Shown here: piece by piece, positions 20,351 through 29,925 of the stretch
How positions within the stretch are numbered: the first letter of the stretch is position 1
How the letters are laid out: each line of letters starts with the position of its first letter
Assembly (NCBI GenBank): GCA_028583685.1
Contig: JAMXIF010000065.1
Location: 36,702,480 to 36,766,479, forward strand
From: Petaurus breviceps papuanus
Lineage: Eukaryota > Chordata > Mammalia > Diprotodontia > Petauridae
Direction of reading: 5' to 3'
Length of the DNA stretch: 64,000 nt
Position numbers and translations under genes: made by a program
Notes under the pieces: model-generated
Told to the model about the DNA's origin: nothing
What the model saw: the letters and a program-made list of their open reading frames with translations, nothing else
The model's database searches: none

Positions 20351-20683
20351 CTGGACAGACTTTTTTTTTTCTTTTTAAAGCAATCAGGGTTAAGTAACTT
20401 GCTCAAGGTCACACGGCCAGTTATTTCTGGGTGTGGTGCTGAGTGTCTGAGTCCGGGATTCGATCTCCAGGTCGTCCCAACACTGGAGCCGGTGCTCTTA
20501 CTCGCTGAGCCACCTGGCCGCCCCTAAGCAATTGGGGTTAAGCAACTTGCTCAAGGTTACACGGCCAGGTGTTTCTGGGTGGGTGCTAAGTGTCTGAGCC
20601 CGGGATTCTATCTCCAGGTCTTCTCAACACTGGAGCCGGTGCTCTTACTTGCTGTGCTACCTGGCCGCCCCTGGACAGACTTT
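20351..20683 (-). mobile_element. Dimeric tRNA-type SINE, copy 2, with target-site duplications
   Basis: It has the same two-monomer structure and orientation as the copy at 1105-1445, with the same 'cccctaagcaattgggg' linker between monomers. The A-tail is seen as a T-rich run at 20361-20377. The 13-bp direct repeat CTGGACAGACTTT brackets it at 20351-20363 and 20671-20683. The copies differ at only a scattering of bases, so the family was active comparatively recently. Confidence 0.85.
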
Positions 20684-20699
20684 CTTAATCCTGTTCTGT

Positions 20700-20965
20700 A
20701 GGTGTGTCTCCTTCCCCTAATTCTGTCTGTCCTCTTCCCTCTGCCCCTCTTCTTCCCTCCTCTCTCCCCTCTTTTCTCATCTTGTCCTCTCCTCCCTTTC
20801 CCTGCCTTCTCTTTCTTCTCTGTCCTCTCCCTTGATTCTCCTGTTTCCTCCTTCCTCTTCCTTCCCTCTCCCAACCTTCCCTCTCCTTTTCCCCTCCTCC
20901 CCCCCTCTCTCTTGTCTCTGTTTGTCATGCGCACACACACACACACACGCACACGCACACACCCC
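20700..20965. repeat. Polypyrimidine tract followed by (CA)n
   Basis: About 230 bp of nearly pure C/T on the + strand (20700-20928) lead into a CA/CG dinucleotide run (20930-20965). The purine:pyrimidine asymmetry can form triplex (H-DNA), and alternating CA/CG can form Z-DNA. Confidence 0.8.
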
Positions 20966-22254
20966 CAGTCTCTCTTCCCCTCGCCCCCCATGTTGTGAGT
21001 GTTTCAGGCATCTTAGGGGAAGGCCCTGAGGGAGGCTGAGGTTGGACCAGGAGGCCGAACTTCCTTATTTCCAGGGATGCTGAGGGCCTGGAGGCTGCCC
21101 TGGCTCTCCTTTCAGACAGATTGCCATTAGTCTCTAGAGTCAGAATCCTCAACATGGAAGGCAAGAACTGGTGGAGAGACTCCCTTTGGCTCATCTCAGA
21201 CCGTGAAGCTGCCCACGGCGCCAGTCCTATGTGGGGGAATGAGCTACTATGGCCAGGGAGGAGATGGGGGGACGAGGCAGGCTCTGGGGCTCTACCCTCT
21301 CTGGACCTACAGGATTTGGCAGCTGGAAGGACGTTTAGTGTTTGGAATGCACGACATAACCCACAAAGGTCATGCAGCCTTGGGAGGGAGGAAGGGGCAC
21401 TCACTGGCCAGGCTGCAAAGAGGGAAGTGGGGAGGGGACTTACCACCTCTGGAAAAGACTGGAGGGTTGGGCTGAACCCTGCATGCAGGTGGGTTAAGGG
21501 CAAGCACTGGGGTTAAGGGGCTGCTCCCAATACAGTTGGACCCTCAGAGCCAAGGGACCTGATTTTCCCCTCCCTACCCCTACATCCAAGAAACCAGGCG
21601 CCCATATGCCAAGCCTCCACCTTCTTATGCCCCACCCTACCCATAGTCCTCCTGGCTGGGGCTCAAGCCAGACCACCCCCTCCAGCAGCGGCATTCCCGG
21701 CACCTTGGCCAGCACCGCACCCCACCCCAGCCCCTTTCCAGTCACCAGGTGTACGTATCTGACCACCTCAGGTTTTCAGTGAAGTGTGAGAGGTTGGTCC
21801 CCTAGAGGCAGACCTTCCCTTCTTGCAGGTCCTCCCCAAACCCCCACCCCACCAATCTCAATACAAGAGTATTCAGCAACTTCTGACCAGAGGTCTGTTG
21901 GGTCCTGGCCTTTCTTGAAGTCCTGAGAAGAATCCACAGAACCTCTCCAGAGCCAAAGTCCACATTGGTCCCACCAGCATCTCAACCCCGTTGATCCTGG
22001 GGCTGGGGGGGCCATCCCCCACTCCCTGCCCTTGGAGGCCAGGTAACGGGGATGACTCTGGATGCACACTGGGGACATTCCAGTACCTTTCCTGGCCATC
22101 CTTTAGGCCACAGAGTGCCTAAAGGGAAAAGAGTGCCACCTGTCCAAGTCTCTTCTCTCCTCTTGAGTGGAACAGGCAGTGGACCAAAGAGAGTCACCCC
22201 GGAACCGCTCAGGCCCAGAGCGGTAGGAAGTCCCCATCACGGAGCTGTGCCCGC
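20966..22254 (-). other. CHRM4: CHRM4 3' UTR and flank
   Basis: Nothing with coding character. The sequence next to the CHRM4 stop should be its 3' UTR, but no AATAAA or ATTAAA was found on the minus strand in this stretch, so its end is undetermined. Confidence 0.4.
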
Positions 22255-23703
22255 TTACCTGGCAGTGCCAATGTTTCTGTACTGGCACAGGAGCAAGTGC
22301 TTGAAGGTCTTCTTGAAGGTGGCATTGCAGAGGGCATAGCAAGCAGGATTGATGGTGCTGTTGACGTAGCAGAGCCAGTAGCCAATGGACCACACAGTGT
22401 CGGGGACGCAGCTCTGGCAAAAGGTGTTGACCAGCACCATGACATTGTAGGGCGTCCAGGTGACGATGAAGGCCAGCAAGATGGCGAAGATGGTCCGCGT
22501 CACCTTCCTCTCCCGCGCCGCCATCTGCCTCTTCTTCCTCACCTGGTTGCGGGCAATGCTGGCGAACTTGCGGGCCACGTTGGCAGCCGGGCGCAAGCCG
22601 GCAGGCGTGGCAGGGACGATCTCAATGGCCGTCACGCACTCGCTCCCCGTCTGCTTTGTGACGATCTGTATCTTGGACCACTTGGAGGCTGGATTGAGCG
22701 CTCGTGGGCGTGCGGGCAGCGGGGTGGATGGGCTGCAGCCAGTTTCGGCTGTGGAGCCCTCGGTCAGGGGCCTCTCCCTGGTGTTCTGGGTGACGCTGGC
22801 TGAGCTGGAGTCATTGGAGGTGTCTTTCTCCTCTGGGGGCCGCGGCGGAAGCAGGACAGGTGGAGGCGCCTCCTCCAGCCTTCCATTGCGGATCTCTTCC
22901 TTCCCGGGCTCCCCCGGCTTGCGGCTGGGGTTCTTAGTGCTCTGCTTCATCAGGGGGCTCCTGAGGAACGACAGGCTCTTGGCCTTCTTCTCCTTGGGCC
23001 CCTCGGGACGGTGCTTGTGGACCCGGCTGCGGCTAGCCAGGGAGATGTGTATGTAGAGCACCGTCATGATGACCACGGGCAGGTAGAAAGCCGCAATGGC
23101 CGTGCCGAAAGTGACCGCCGGGTTGGACAGGAACTGGATGAAGCACTGGTTGTCTGGCACCGTCCGCTCCCCTACTACAAACTGCCAGAAGAGGATGGCC
23201 GGAGCCCAGAGCACAAAGGACAGCACCCAGGCAGCGGCTATCATGAGGCCTGCCATCTTGGTGGTCCGGCGGGCTGGGTAGGTGAGGGGCTTGGTCACGC
23301 AGAAGTAGCGGTCAAAGCTAATGATGAGCAGGTTCATCACAGAGGCATTGCTGACCACGTAGTCCAGAGCCAGCCACAGGTCACAGACCACAGCCCCAAG
23401 AGGCCAGTAGCCCTTGATGATATACACAGTGTAGAGGTTCATGGAGAAGGCCCCGATGATGAGGTCGGCACAAGCCAGGCTGAACAGGAAGTAGTTGTTG
23501 ACCGTCTGCAGCTGGCGGTTGACCTTGATGGAGAGCATGACAAGGATATTGCCCACAACTGTCACCAGGCTCAGGGAGCCGGTCACGGTGGCAATGAACA
23601 CCATCTCCACCGTCTCGTATCGGTTGGGGGCTGCAGGCATCGCCTGCACAGACTGGCCCGACTGGTTGCTGTAGCTGTTGTTGACTGGAGTGAAGTTTGC
23701 CAT
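22255..23703 (-). CDS. CHRM4: Muscarinic acetylcholine receptor M4
   Basis: A single-exon, 482-residue class A GPCR (human M4 has 479). It starts [15 protein letters not shown], with N-glycosylation sequons at N3, N8 and N13. It carries D80 in TM2, C107 for the extracellular disulfide, D114 in TM3 ([11 protein letters not shown]) for the acetylcholine amine, DRY at 131-133, a long Pro/Ser/Lys-rich third cytoplasmic loop, TM6 [13 protein letters not shown] and the TM7 motif NPACYALC. The short tail ends [10 protein letters not shown]4 couples to Gi/o, lowers cAMP and acts at striatal and autoreceptor synapses. It is convergent with MDK and head-to-tail with AMBRA1. The start ATG lies 49 bases into an exon whose acceptor is ctgtctcctcag, ending at 23753. 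The frame is intact. Confidence 0.98.
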   Translation of the reverse strand: MANFTPVNNSYSNQSGQSVQAMPAAPNRYETVEMVFIATVTGSLSLVTVVGNILVMLSIKVNRQLQTVNNYFLFSLACADLIIGAFSMNLYTVYIIKGYWPLGAVVCDLWLALDYVVSNASVMNLLIISFDRYFCVTKPLTYPARRTTKMAGLMIAAAWVLSFVLWAPAILFWQFVVGERTVPDNQCFIQFLSNPAVTFGTAIAAFYLPVVIMTVLYIHISLASRSRVHKHRPEGPKEKKAKSLSFLRSPLMKQSTKNPSRKPGEPGKEEIRNGRLEEAPPPVLLPPRPPEEKDTSNDSSSASVTQNTRERPLTEGSTAETGCSPSTPLPARPRALNPASKWSKIQIVTKQTGSECVTAIEIVPATPAGLRPAANVARKFASIARNQVRKKRQMAARERKVTRTIFAILLAFIVTWTPYNVMVLVNTFCQSCVPDTVWSIGYWLCYVNSTINPACYALCNATFKKTFKHLLLCQYRNIGTAR

Positions 23704-23752
23704 CCTGGTTTAGTAGTGAGGGCCAGGCACCAGCTGGGATCACAGGTAGACT
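23704..23752 (-). other. CHRM4: CHRM4 5' UTR part of the coding exon
   Basis: On the minus strand the pyrimidine-rich acceptor cctttctctgtctcctcag ends at 23753, leaving 49 noncoding bases before the ATG. Mammalian CHRM4 has an upstream noncoding exon that splices to a site just ahead of the coding region, which agrees with this. Confidence 0.65.
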
Positions 23753-24039
23753 CTGAGGAGACAGAGAAAGGTGGTTGGAGGCGGAAGAGTGGAATGAGGG
23801 GGCAGCAGGCCCCAGAGCCTCCCCTCCTCCACTAATGCCCCTCGCCTCCACCCCCAGCCCTTCCTGAGCTTGGCACTGACATTTTTATGTGTTTTCAGCA
23901 GTAACAGTGGCAAAGGGATAACTATGGATTTTATTGGCATCTAGGGAATTCCCAGGTGAGGAAACTTTCTCTACCAAGCTAGGTGGGCACCTTGTCTGAT
24001 TACTATTAATAACAACCATAATGAATAGTAATGATGGTC

Positions 24040-24360
24040 ACAATAGGTCACACTGAAACAGAACTTTACAGAAGGGATTTCATTGAAGCCTCCAAACAAC
24101 CCCAGTGATGTAGGAGCTCCTTTTAGCTCCATTTTAGAGAGGAGGAAACTAAGGGCCCAGATCAGTGATTAGCTCTGTGGCCTTGTTAGACAAACCCAGC
24201 TCTGCCTCACTTTGAAAACAGTCTTCTACACACTACTCTACAACACAAACAGCTTTTCCCACAAGATCCCCTTGATGTAGATGGTTCAAACGCAACCATC
24301 TCCATTTTACAGAAAAGGCAACAGCTCAGTGAAGGGTTGGCCTAGTTAGAGTCAGGCCTG
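24040..24360 (-). repeat. Two antisense MIR fragments
   Basis: 'cattttagagaggaggaaactaagggccc' (about 24040-24200) and 'ccattttacagaaaaggcaacagctc' (about 24290-24360) are antisense MIR core sequence. Confidence 0.6.
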
Positions 24361-24499
24361 GGATCCAAACCCACACTTAGGTTTCCTTGTTTGTAAAATC
24401 AGGCAGTTGCCGTGTTGTCTCTAGAGCCAAGGATCCACGTGATTCACATATGATCTCTGTCGACCAGAGACAGGATCCGACATTTAGAATTAGGGGACG

Positions 24500-24640
24500 T
24501 GGCTTTCATTTACTGCTTCCCACCTGGGTGACCCTAGCCAACTCACTTCCCCCTGGCTGGGCCTCAGTGCCCTCATCTGTGTTGGACAAGGTGATCCTTA
24601 AACTACGTTCTAGCTCTAAGGCTCCTGATCAGAGGATGGG
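24500..24640 (+). repeat. MIR fragment
   Basis: 'gggtgaccctagccaactcacttccccctggctgggcctcagtgccctcatctgt', then 'gttctagctctaagg'. Confidence 0.6.
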
Positions 24641-24869
24641 CCAGCTTCATTCTGATTCATTAGCTGGCAGAGATGGAGAGAATCTCCCAGCTCCTCAGCC
24701 CCTCAAGGCATCGCTTCTGCAAAGGGCATGTCTAGGGGATGTCCCATGCCTCTACCCTCCTGCCATTCCCTGTTCCTGACACTCCCTTCTTTGGCTGCCA
24801 TCCCCTCTCTTTATGAGTTGGTGAGATCCTAGACGGTCTCACTTTGGGGTTTTGGACTCCCAGGCCAAG

Positions 24870-25020
24870 TCCAACGCATAGTAGGTGCTTGGGATAAATG
24901 CTTTTTCACTCATTCATTCCACCCCTTCGGTCAGTCAGACAACCAGCACTCACTGTGTGCTGGGCACTGTACTTAGCACTGCATAAACAAGGACAAAAGC
25001 AAGACTGCAATGGAGAAACA
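24870..25020 (-). repeat. L2/MIR end fragments
   Basis: 'agtaggtgcttgggataaatgc' is a sense SINE/L2 tail. It is followed by antisense L2 'actcactgtgtgctgggcactgtacttagcactg'. Confidence 0.6.
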
Positions 25021-25189
25021 GAGATAACCAGGTCTATGCGAGACACAGATGGAGGGGATGGGAGGTAATCTCAGAGAGAAAGGAGAAGCCAGAGATGAAG
25101 GAGAGACCTCCTCAGGTATGTTCAGTAAGAGAATGTGGTGTCATTGAAGAGGAAAGGAAGGGGACAAGCCCTTGATCAGTCCCCTTCTG

Positions 25190-25395
25190 GGTGGTAGGCG
25201 CTTAACAAATATTATCGCATCTGACCTCACAGCAACCCTTGGAGGAAGGTACTATTATGTCCCCATTTTACAGGTGAGGAAACTCAGAGGTTAAAGTGAC
25301 TTGCCCAGGGTCACCTAGCTGGCAGGTGTTGGGCTGGATTTGAACTTGGGTCTTCTTGACTCCAGTGTCAGTGTTCTATCCACTTTGCCTTCTAG
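25190..25395 (-). repeat. Antisense Mar1/MIR SINE
   Basis: 'ccccattttacaggtgaggaaactcagagg', 'gacttgcccagggtcacctagctgg', 'ggatttgaacttgggtcttcttgactcc' and 'gttctatccactttgcc' appear in order. Confidence 0.8.
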
Positions 25396-26074
25396 ATGCC
25401 TTTGTATTGGCCAAGAGGCCAATATTGTGTCTGGAGGGGAGTGAAGTATATAAGACTAGGAAGGTAGGAAGCAGTCGTAAATGCCAGAGGTTTTCTACGT
25501 GCTCTGGGAGGTAATTCATGAAGTAGGAGTTGAGCATTCCCTTTGGGAGCTGAGTGGGGGCAGGTGGGTAGAGACACGAGGCAGGGAGGCATGCTGGGAG
25601 GCTCTCGCCTCGGTCCGGAAAGGGGTGAGAAGAGCATGACCCAGGACAGTGGCCTTAGGAGAAACCAGGACATAGACGTGTCAGCCTTTGGCCACGGATC
25701 TTATCCGTGCGGTGGGTGGTGATGGAGCAGAGGGGAACACCAAGGTTGGGGGCTGGGGGGGCCAGGAAGGATGGTGGTCCCGTTCAGGACACTGGGGATG
25801 GTGGGAAGAGGGGAAGGACACTTGAGTGTGAGGTACCCCCTAGACACTCAGTACAGAGGTCTACATGGCAGTAGGTACTTGGGAAGAGTGTAGGGGTGAG
25901 TACGTGGACCCAGTGATGGCGGCAGCTACGGGAGCTGATGGCTCTCCAAGGCAGAGCAGGGGAGAACAGAAAGGTGCCCTTGTGAGCAGGTAAAAGGTGG
26001 AGCTCACAGCCTTTGTGACCAAGACCCTGAAGCCAGCAACCAAAGGCTGAGATGTGGGCTGGCGCGACTTTGGA

Positions 26075-26275
26075 GCTCCTAAGTCCAACAGATTCATTTT
26101 ACAGGTGAGGAAACTGAGGTCCAAGGTCACCCAAGTACTAAAATCCAGAACGTAGGGAAAAGTCATTTTCTCTTTGAGAAAGTCCCTTCCCTACTCTAAG
26201 CCTCAGTTCCCTCCTCTGTAAAATGAGTGGGTATTTGGATTAAAAGGTATATTTAAAGCTCCTTCCAGTCTTCAG
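26075..26275. repeat. MIR fragments in both orientations
   Basis: Antisense 'cattttacaggtgaggaaactgagg' (26095-26120) is followed by sense 'aagcctcagttccctcctctgtaaaatgagtgg...agctccttccagtct' (26198-26270). Confidence 0.65.
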
Positions 26276-26769
26276 AGGGAGCTTCATCCCCAGGCCAGAA
26301 ACAAGTGGCCAATGGCATTTCCTGACCCTTGCCCCTGTGGGCACCAGCCTGAGAAGAGCCAGCTGCCAGGACAGGGAGGCGGTGGGAAAAGCCTTGAGTA
26401 TCAGACCAGAGCCCAGACAGACCGCTGATGCAGAGACTCCTTCCCCGCTTGTCAATTCCAGGCCGGGCTCTCCCTCCAGCTTCCCTGCCTGAGCCATCTG
26501 TGAGCCTGCCTGGGGGTCACCGGCTCCCTGGAGCTGCTGACAGCCCACTCCCCCGTCCCTCCTGCTGCGGGCGTGTTTACAGCTCGGACTCCAATGCAAA
26601 AACCACACGCAAGCTTCCTTTTCCTACCATGGCACCTTCCCCCCACACCCTCCCACGGCAGCCCAGGCAACTCAGGGTGGCTTTCTCCTCCCGTCTCACA
26701 TATGCCACGGCTCGCAGGCCCACACCTGGCACACGTGTGCACGCCTGAGGGCTGACACGCCTCGACACT

Positions 26770-27165
26770 CACAGCCTCAGCTGAGGGCACTGTCACACTC
26801 ACGTTCACACACATATGCAAACACACACATACACTCAGTCAGGTACACACATACATATACTCACACAGTCACACATACACACCCTCACACATGCTCACAC
26901 ACCCATACACTCAGGCACACACACATATACTCACACACAGTCTCACACACACTCAGGCACACACACACATATACTCACATACACACACACACCCTCACAC
27001 CCATACACTAAGTCAGGCACATACACACATATACTCACACACACTCACACCCATACAGTCAGGTACACACACACATATACTCACACACAGTCACACACAC
27101 ACATACTCCCACCTCAGTCACTCAGTCACACGCTCTCACACACACACACTCACACTCTCTGGCTC
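26770..27165. repeat. CA-rich compound minisatellite
   Basis: About 390 bp in which a higher-order unit, roughly 'cagtcaggcacacacacatatactcacacac', recurs at least six times with varying CA lengths. The shared 'catatactcacac' phrase marks each unit, so this is not a plain (CA)n. Open frames through it encode only repetitive His/Thr peptides. Confidence 0.85.
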
Positions 27166-27339
27166 CAGCAGCAGCCGAAGCACTCTACACTTGTAAACAT
27201 CCTTGAAGCAGCCCCTACTTAAGACGTAGATGTGCAAAAGAGGGCACCCATGTGCAGTGTTCACAGGTTCCTTGGGCAAAGCCTCCCCCCCAAGCACCCA
27301 CAGGTAGGTGGAGGGGAGGCCTGGAAGTCAGGAGCCCTA

Positions 27340-27590
27340 GGATGGAGTCCCAGCTCTGCCGTGAGCTCAGGGGGTGATTTAGGACAACTCACCTCTGTGT
27401 CTCAGGCCTCAGTTTTCCTCATCCATAAAATGAAGGGATTAGACTAGATAGTCTTGTTCTACTCTGACATTCCATGTTCCAAGGTCCCTCCCAACCTTGA
27501 TATTCTAGGTTCTAAGGCCCTTCCTAGCTCTGACACTGTAAATTCTAAGCCCCTCCCAGCTCTAATATTTTAGGCTTTAAGGTTCCTTTT
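27340..27590 (+). repeat. MIR-type SINE with tandemly expanded tail
   Basis: The body 'gcctcagttttcctcatccataaaatgaaggg' is followed by four diverged copies of the tail motif, roughly 'aggttctaaggcccttcctagctctgaca', each about 35 bp (27450-27590). Confidence 0.75.
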
Positions 27591-28184
27591 CTGATAGATG
27601 ATGGACAAAAGACAAAGCTTTGTCCTGAAGGCCCTCACTTCCAACCCTGGTGTGAGCCCAGGGGTAGGACGATGGGTGCCAAGACCTGTCCTTCCTCTGG
27701 GCCTCGCTACTCTTCGTGGGTAAGTGCCCCCCACCCCCGCCCAGAGTAGAGAGCACAGTCAGGGTGGAGGTCAGCACCATGGACACAGGCTTAATGCAAG
27801 ACTCTGTGCTAAGGGTCCATAAGGCTATCACCTACCCTGGGAACCTCCCAAATGTGGGCACAAGTCAACCCTTCTTAGCTTCTAAACCCCAGGCTCCCTG
27901 TCACTGCTCTGGGGGCCCACCTGGGCCTTCTCACCCTGCTTCTCTTCCTGCTCTTGCTCAGATCTAATGCCAGTAGAAATGAGGGTCACTAAGAAACTTC
28001 AGGGCAGGGGATGAGGAAGGAGAACCAGGGCCAAGAACCAGCTGCCCTTTGCCTGCCAGGGCCTTGGCTTCCCCCAGCCCCCCCCCCCCGCTATTTCTCT
28101 CCCCTTGGAAGTTGTTTCAGGTGAAAGGTAGGGCTCATCTGTGCTCAGCGGGGAATCATTCCCTTCCTGCCTTCCCCTCTGCCC

Positions 28185-28582
28185 ATCAGTCTCCTCATTT
28201 GTAAAATGAAGATGTTGAATTAGATGACATTTAAGACCCCTCCCAGCTCTGATGTTCTAGGTCTTAAGGTCCTTCCCAGCCCCAGCTCTGATCTTCTACA
28301 TTCTAAAGTCTCTTCCAGGTTTGACATTATAGGTTCTCAGGAAATCCTAGGTTCTAAGGCTCCCCTCGCCAGTTCTGACATTCTAGGTCCTAAGGTCCTT
28401 CCCAAGTTCTTAGGTCCCCCCCGCCAGTTCTGACATTCTAGGTTCTAAGGTCTCCCCCGCCAGCTCTGACATTCTAGGTTCTAAGGCTCCCCCTGCCAGT
28501 TCTGACATTCTAGGTCCTAAGGTCCTTCCCAGGTTCTAAGGTCCCCCCTGCCAGTTCTGACATTCTAGGTTCTAAGGTTATA
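28185..28582 (+). repeat. SINE-tail-derived minisatellite
   Basis: A SINE body ('gtctcctcatttgtaaaatgaagatg') runs into about ten copies of a 30-35 bp unit, roughly 'gccagttctgacattctaggttctaagg'. The unit is the 3' tail of the same SINE family. Later units (28365-28580) are more homogeneous than the first ones, suggesting recent expansion. Confidence 0.85.
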
Positions 28583-28859
28583 AAGGTCCAGCTGGGAAAT
28601 CACTCAGGTCTAGTTCTGGATCCCAAGCCAGGCCCCAAACCTTGCCAGTTCTGTCTGTACTATGGATGTCATAGCTGAGGCCACCTGTTTTGGCAACAGC
28701 ACACCCTAGACTTGGGGCTGTGTCTCTGTCCCCAGGATGTCTGACATGGAGTCTCCTGATGCCCCCTCCCCAAATACTTCTATTCCCTTCCCCCCATGAC
28801 AAGAATTCGGGTGCCTTGAGTTCCACCTAGTTGGGGACTGCCAGACTAGGAGAGTAGAA

Positions 28860-29015
28860 AGGGATCTGGCTTTGGATTCCGATGCCCTCTCAGACACTCA
28901 CTAATGCCTCAGTTTCCTCATTTAGAAAATGGAGGTCTTCGTGTCTCTAGCACTTACCTCATGGGGTGACCTTTATAAGGTCAAAAGAGTTGATGTCTGT
29001 AAAAATGCTTTGCAG
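28860..29015 (+). repeat. MIR fragment
   Basis: 'tgcctcagtttcctcatttagaaaatggagg', then 'gatgtctgtaaaaatgctttgcag'. Confidence 0.6.
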
Positions 29016-29039
29016 AAGGCAGCAGGGGGGTGGAGGAGG

Positions 29040-29155
29040 GACTGGGCCTAGCTCAGGAAGACCTGAGTTCAAATCTTGCCTTTAATACCTCCTGGTTCTG
29101 TGAGCCTAGGCAAATCACTTCCATCTCTCAGTGCCCAAGCCTCTTAAAAAAGTCC
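29040..29155 (+). repeat. Mar1 fragment
   Basis: 'aggaagacctgagttcaaatcttgcc' followed by 'tgtgagcctaggcaaatcacttccatctctcagtgcc'. Confidence 0.65.
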
Positions 29156-29244
29156 TAAGTGGGACACTGGCTGCTCACCTGCCCTGGCAGAGGGAAAGTC
29201 CTCACCAGGGACCCCTCTACCTCAATAAAAATCACTCCAGGAAA

Positions 29245-29405
29245 AAATAATTCTTTGCAAACCTCACAGCATTGTGTAAATGTCAATCCAACCCCCTCAT
29301 TTTACAAATGAGGAAAATAAGGCACAAAGTTGGGGGGAGGAAGACTTATTTAAGGTCATTCAGAGCTAGGATTTGAACCCAAGACTCCAGATTTTGACTC
29401 CAGTC
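29245..29405 (-). repeat. Antisense MIR fragment
   Basis: 'ctcattttacaaatgaggaaaataagg' then 'gagctaggatttgaacccaagactcc'. Confidence 0.7.
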
Positions 29406-29845
29406 CTATCTCTTCTAAGGAAGCCAGGGGTCCCCACTCCCTGCTCTGGGGAGGAGCTGTCAGGTACTCCCTGAATCAGTGCCTTCACTTTGGCTGTCTC
29501 TCCTATTACACGGTTTCTGTCTTGTAGGTAAATGGACAGTTTTTGGGGGGCTGTGAGCTCCCAGAGCCTGGGGGGGCCACATCTGCCTTTCTTTGTAGCC
29601 CCAGAACTTGGCATTGCCCAGTGCCTGGCAAACAGAGAGCTCATGATGAATATTTACTGTTGTTGCAGCTGAGAAAACTGAGGCCCAGACAGAAGTGGTT
29701 TGTTCAAGGTCACAAAGTCGGTACAGGACAAAATCCAGGGGAGAAATCATGTTTGGATTTCCACACTCAGCGTGTTTTTCTCTACCCTCTCCATGGTAAT
29801 AGGTGGCCACTTCCTTCAATGATGGCTCCAGGTTGAGAGGAGATG

Positions 29846-29925
29846 TTGTGTGTGTATCTGTGTGTGTTCATATGTGTGTGAGTCTGAATGTGTGTGTGAG
29901 TGTTGTGTGTGTGTGTGGGGGGTGT
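29846..29925. repeat. GT-rich simple repeat
   Basis: Imperfect (TG)n of about 80 bp, interrupted by ATC, TCA and GAG steps. Confidence 0.75.

Noticed and set aside
22297-23835. Long open frames opposite CHRM4
   Set aside because: They are shadows of the GC-rich receptor coding sequence on the other strand.
26815-27222. His/Thr-rich open frames
   Set aside because: They are translations of the CA-rich minisatellite.
28224-28433. Small repetitive open frame (SSDILGPK-like units)
   Set aside because: It is a translation of the SINE-tail minisatellite.
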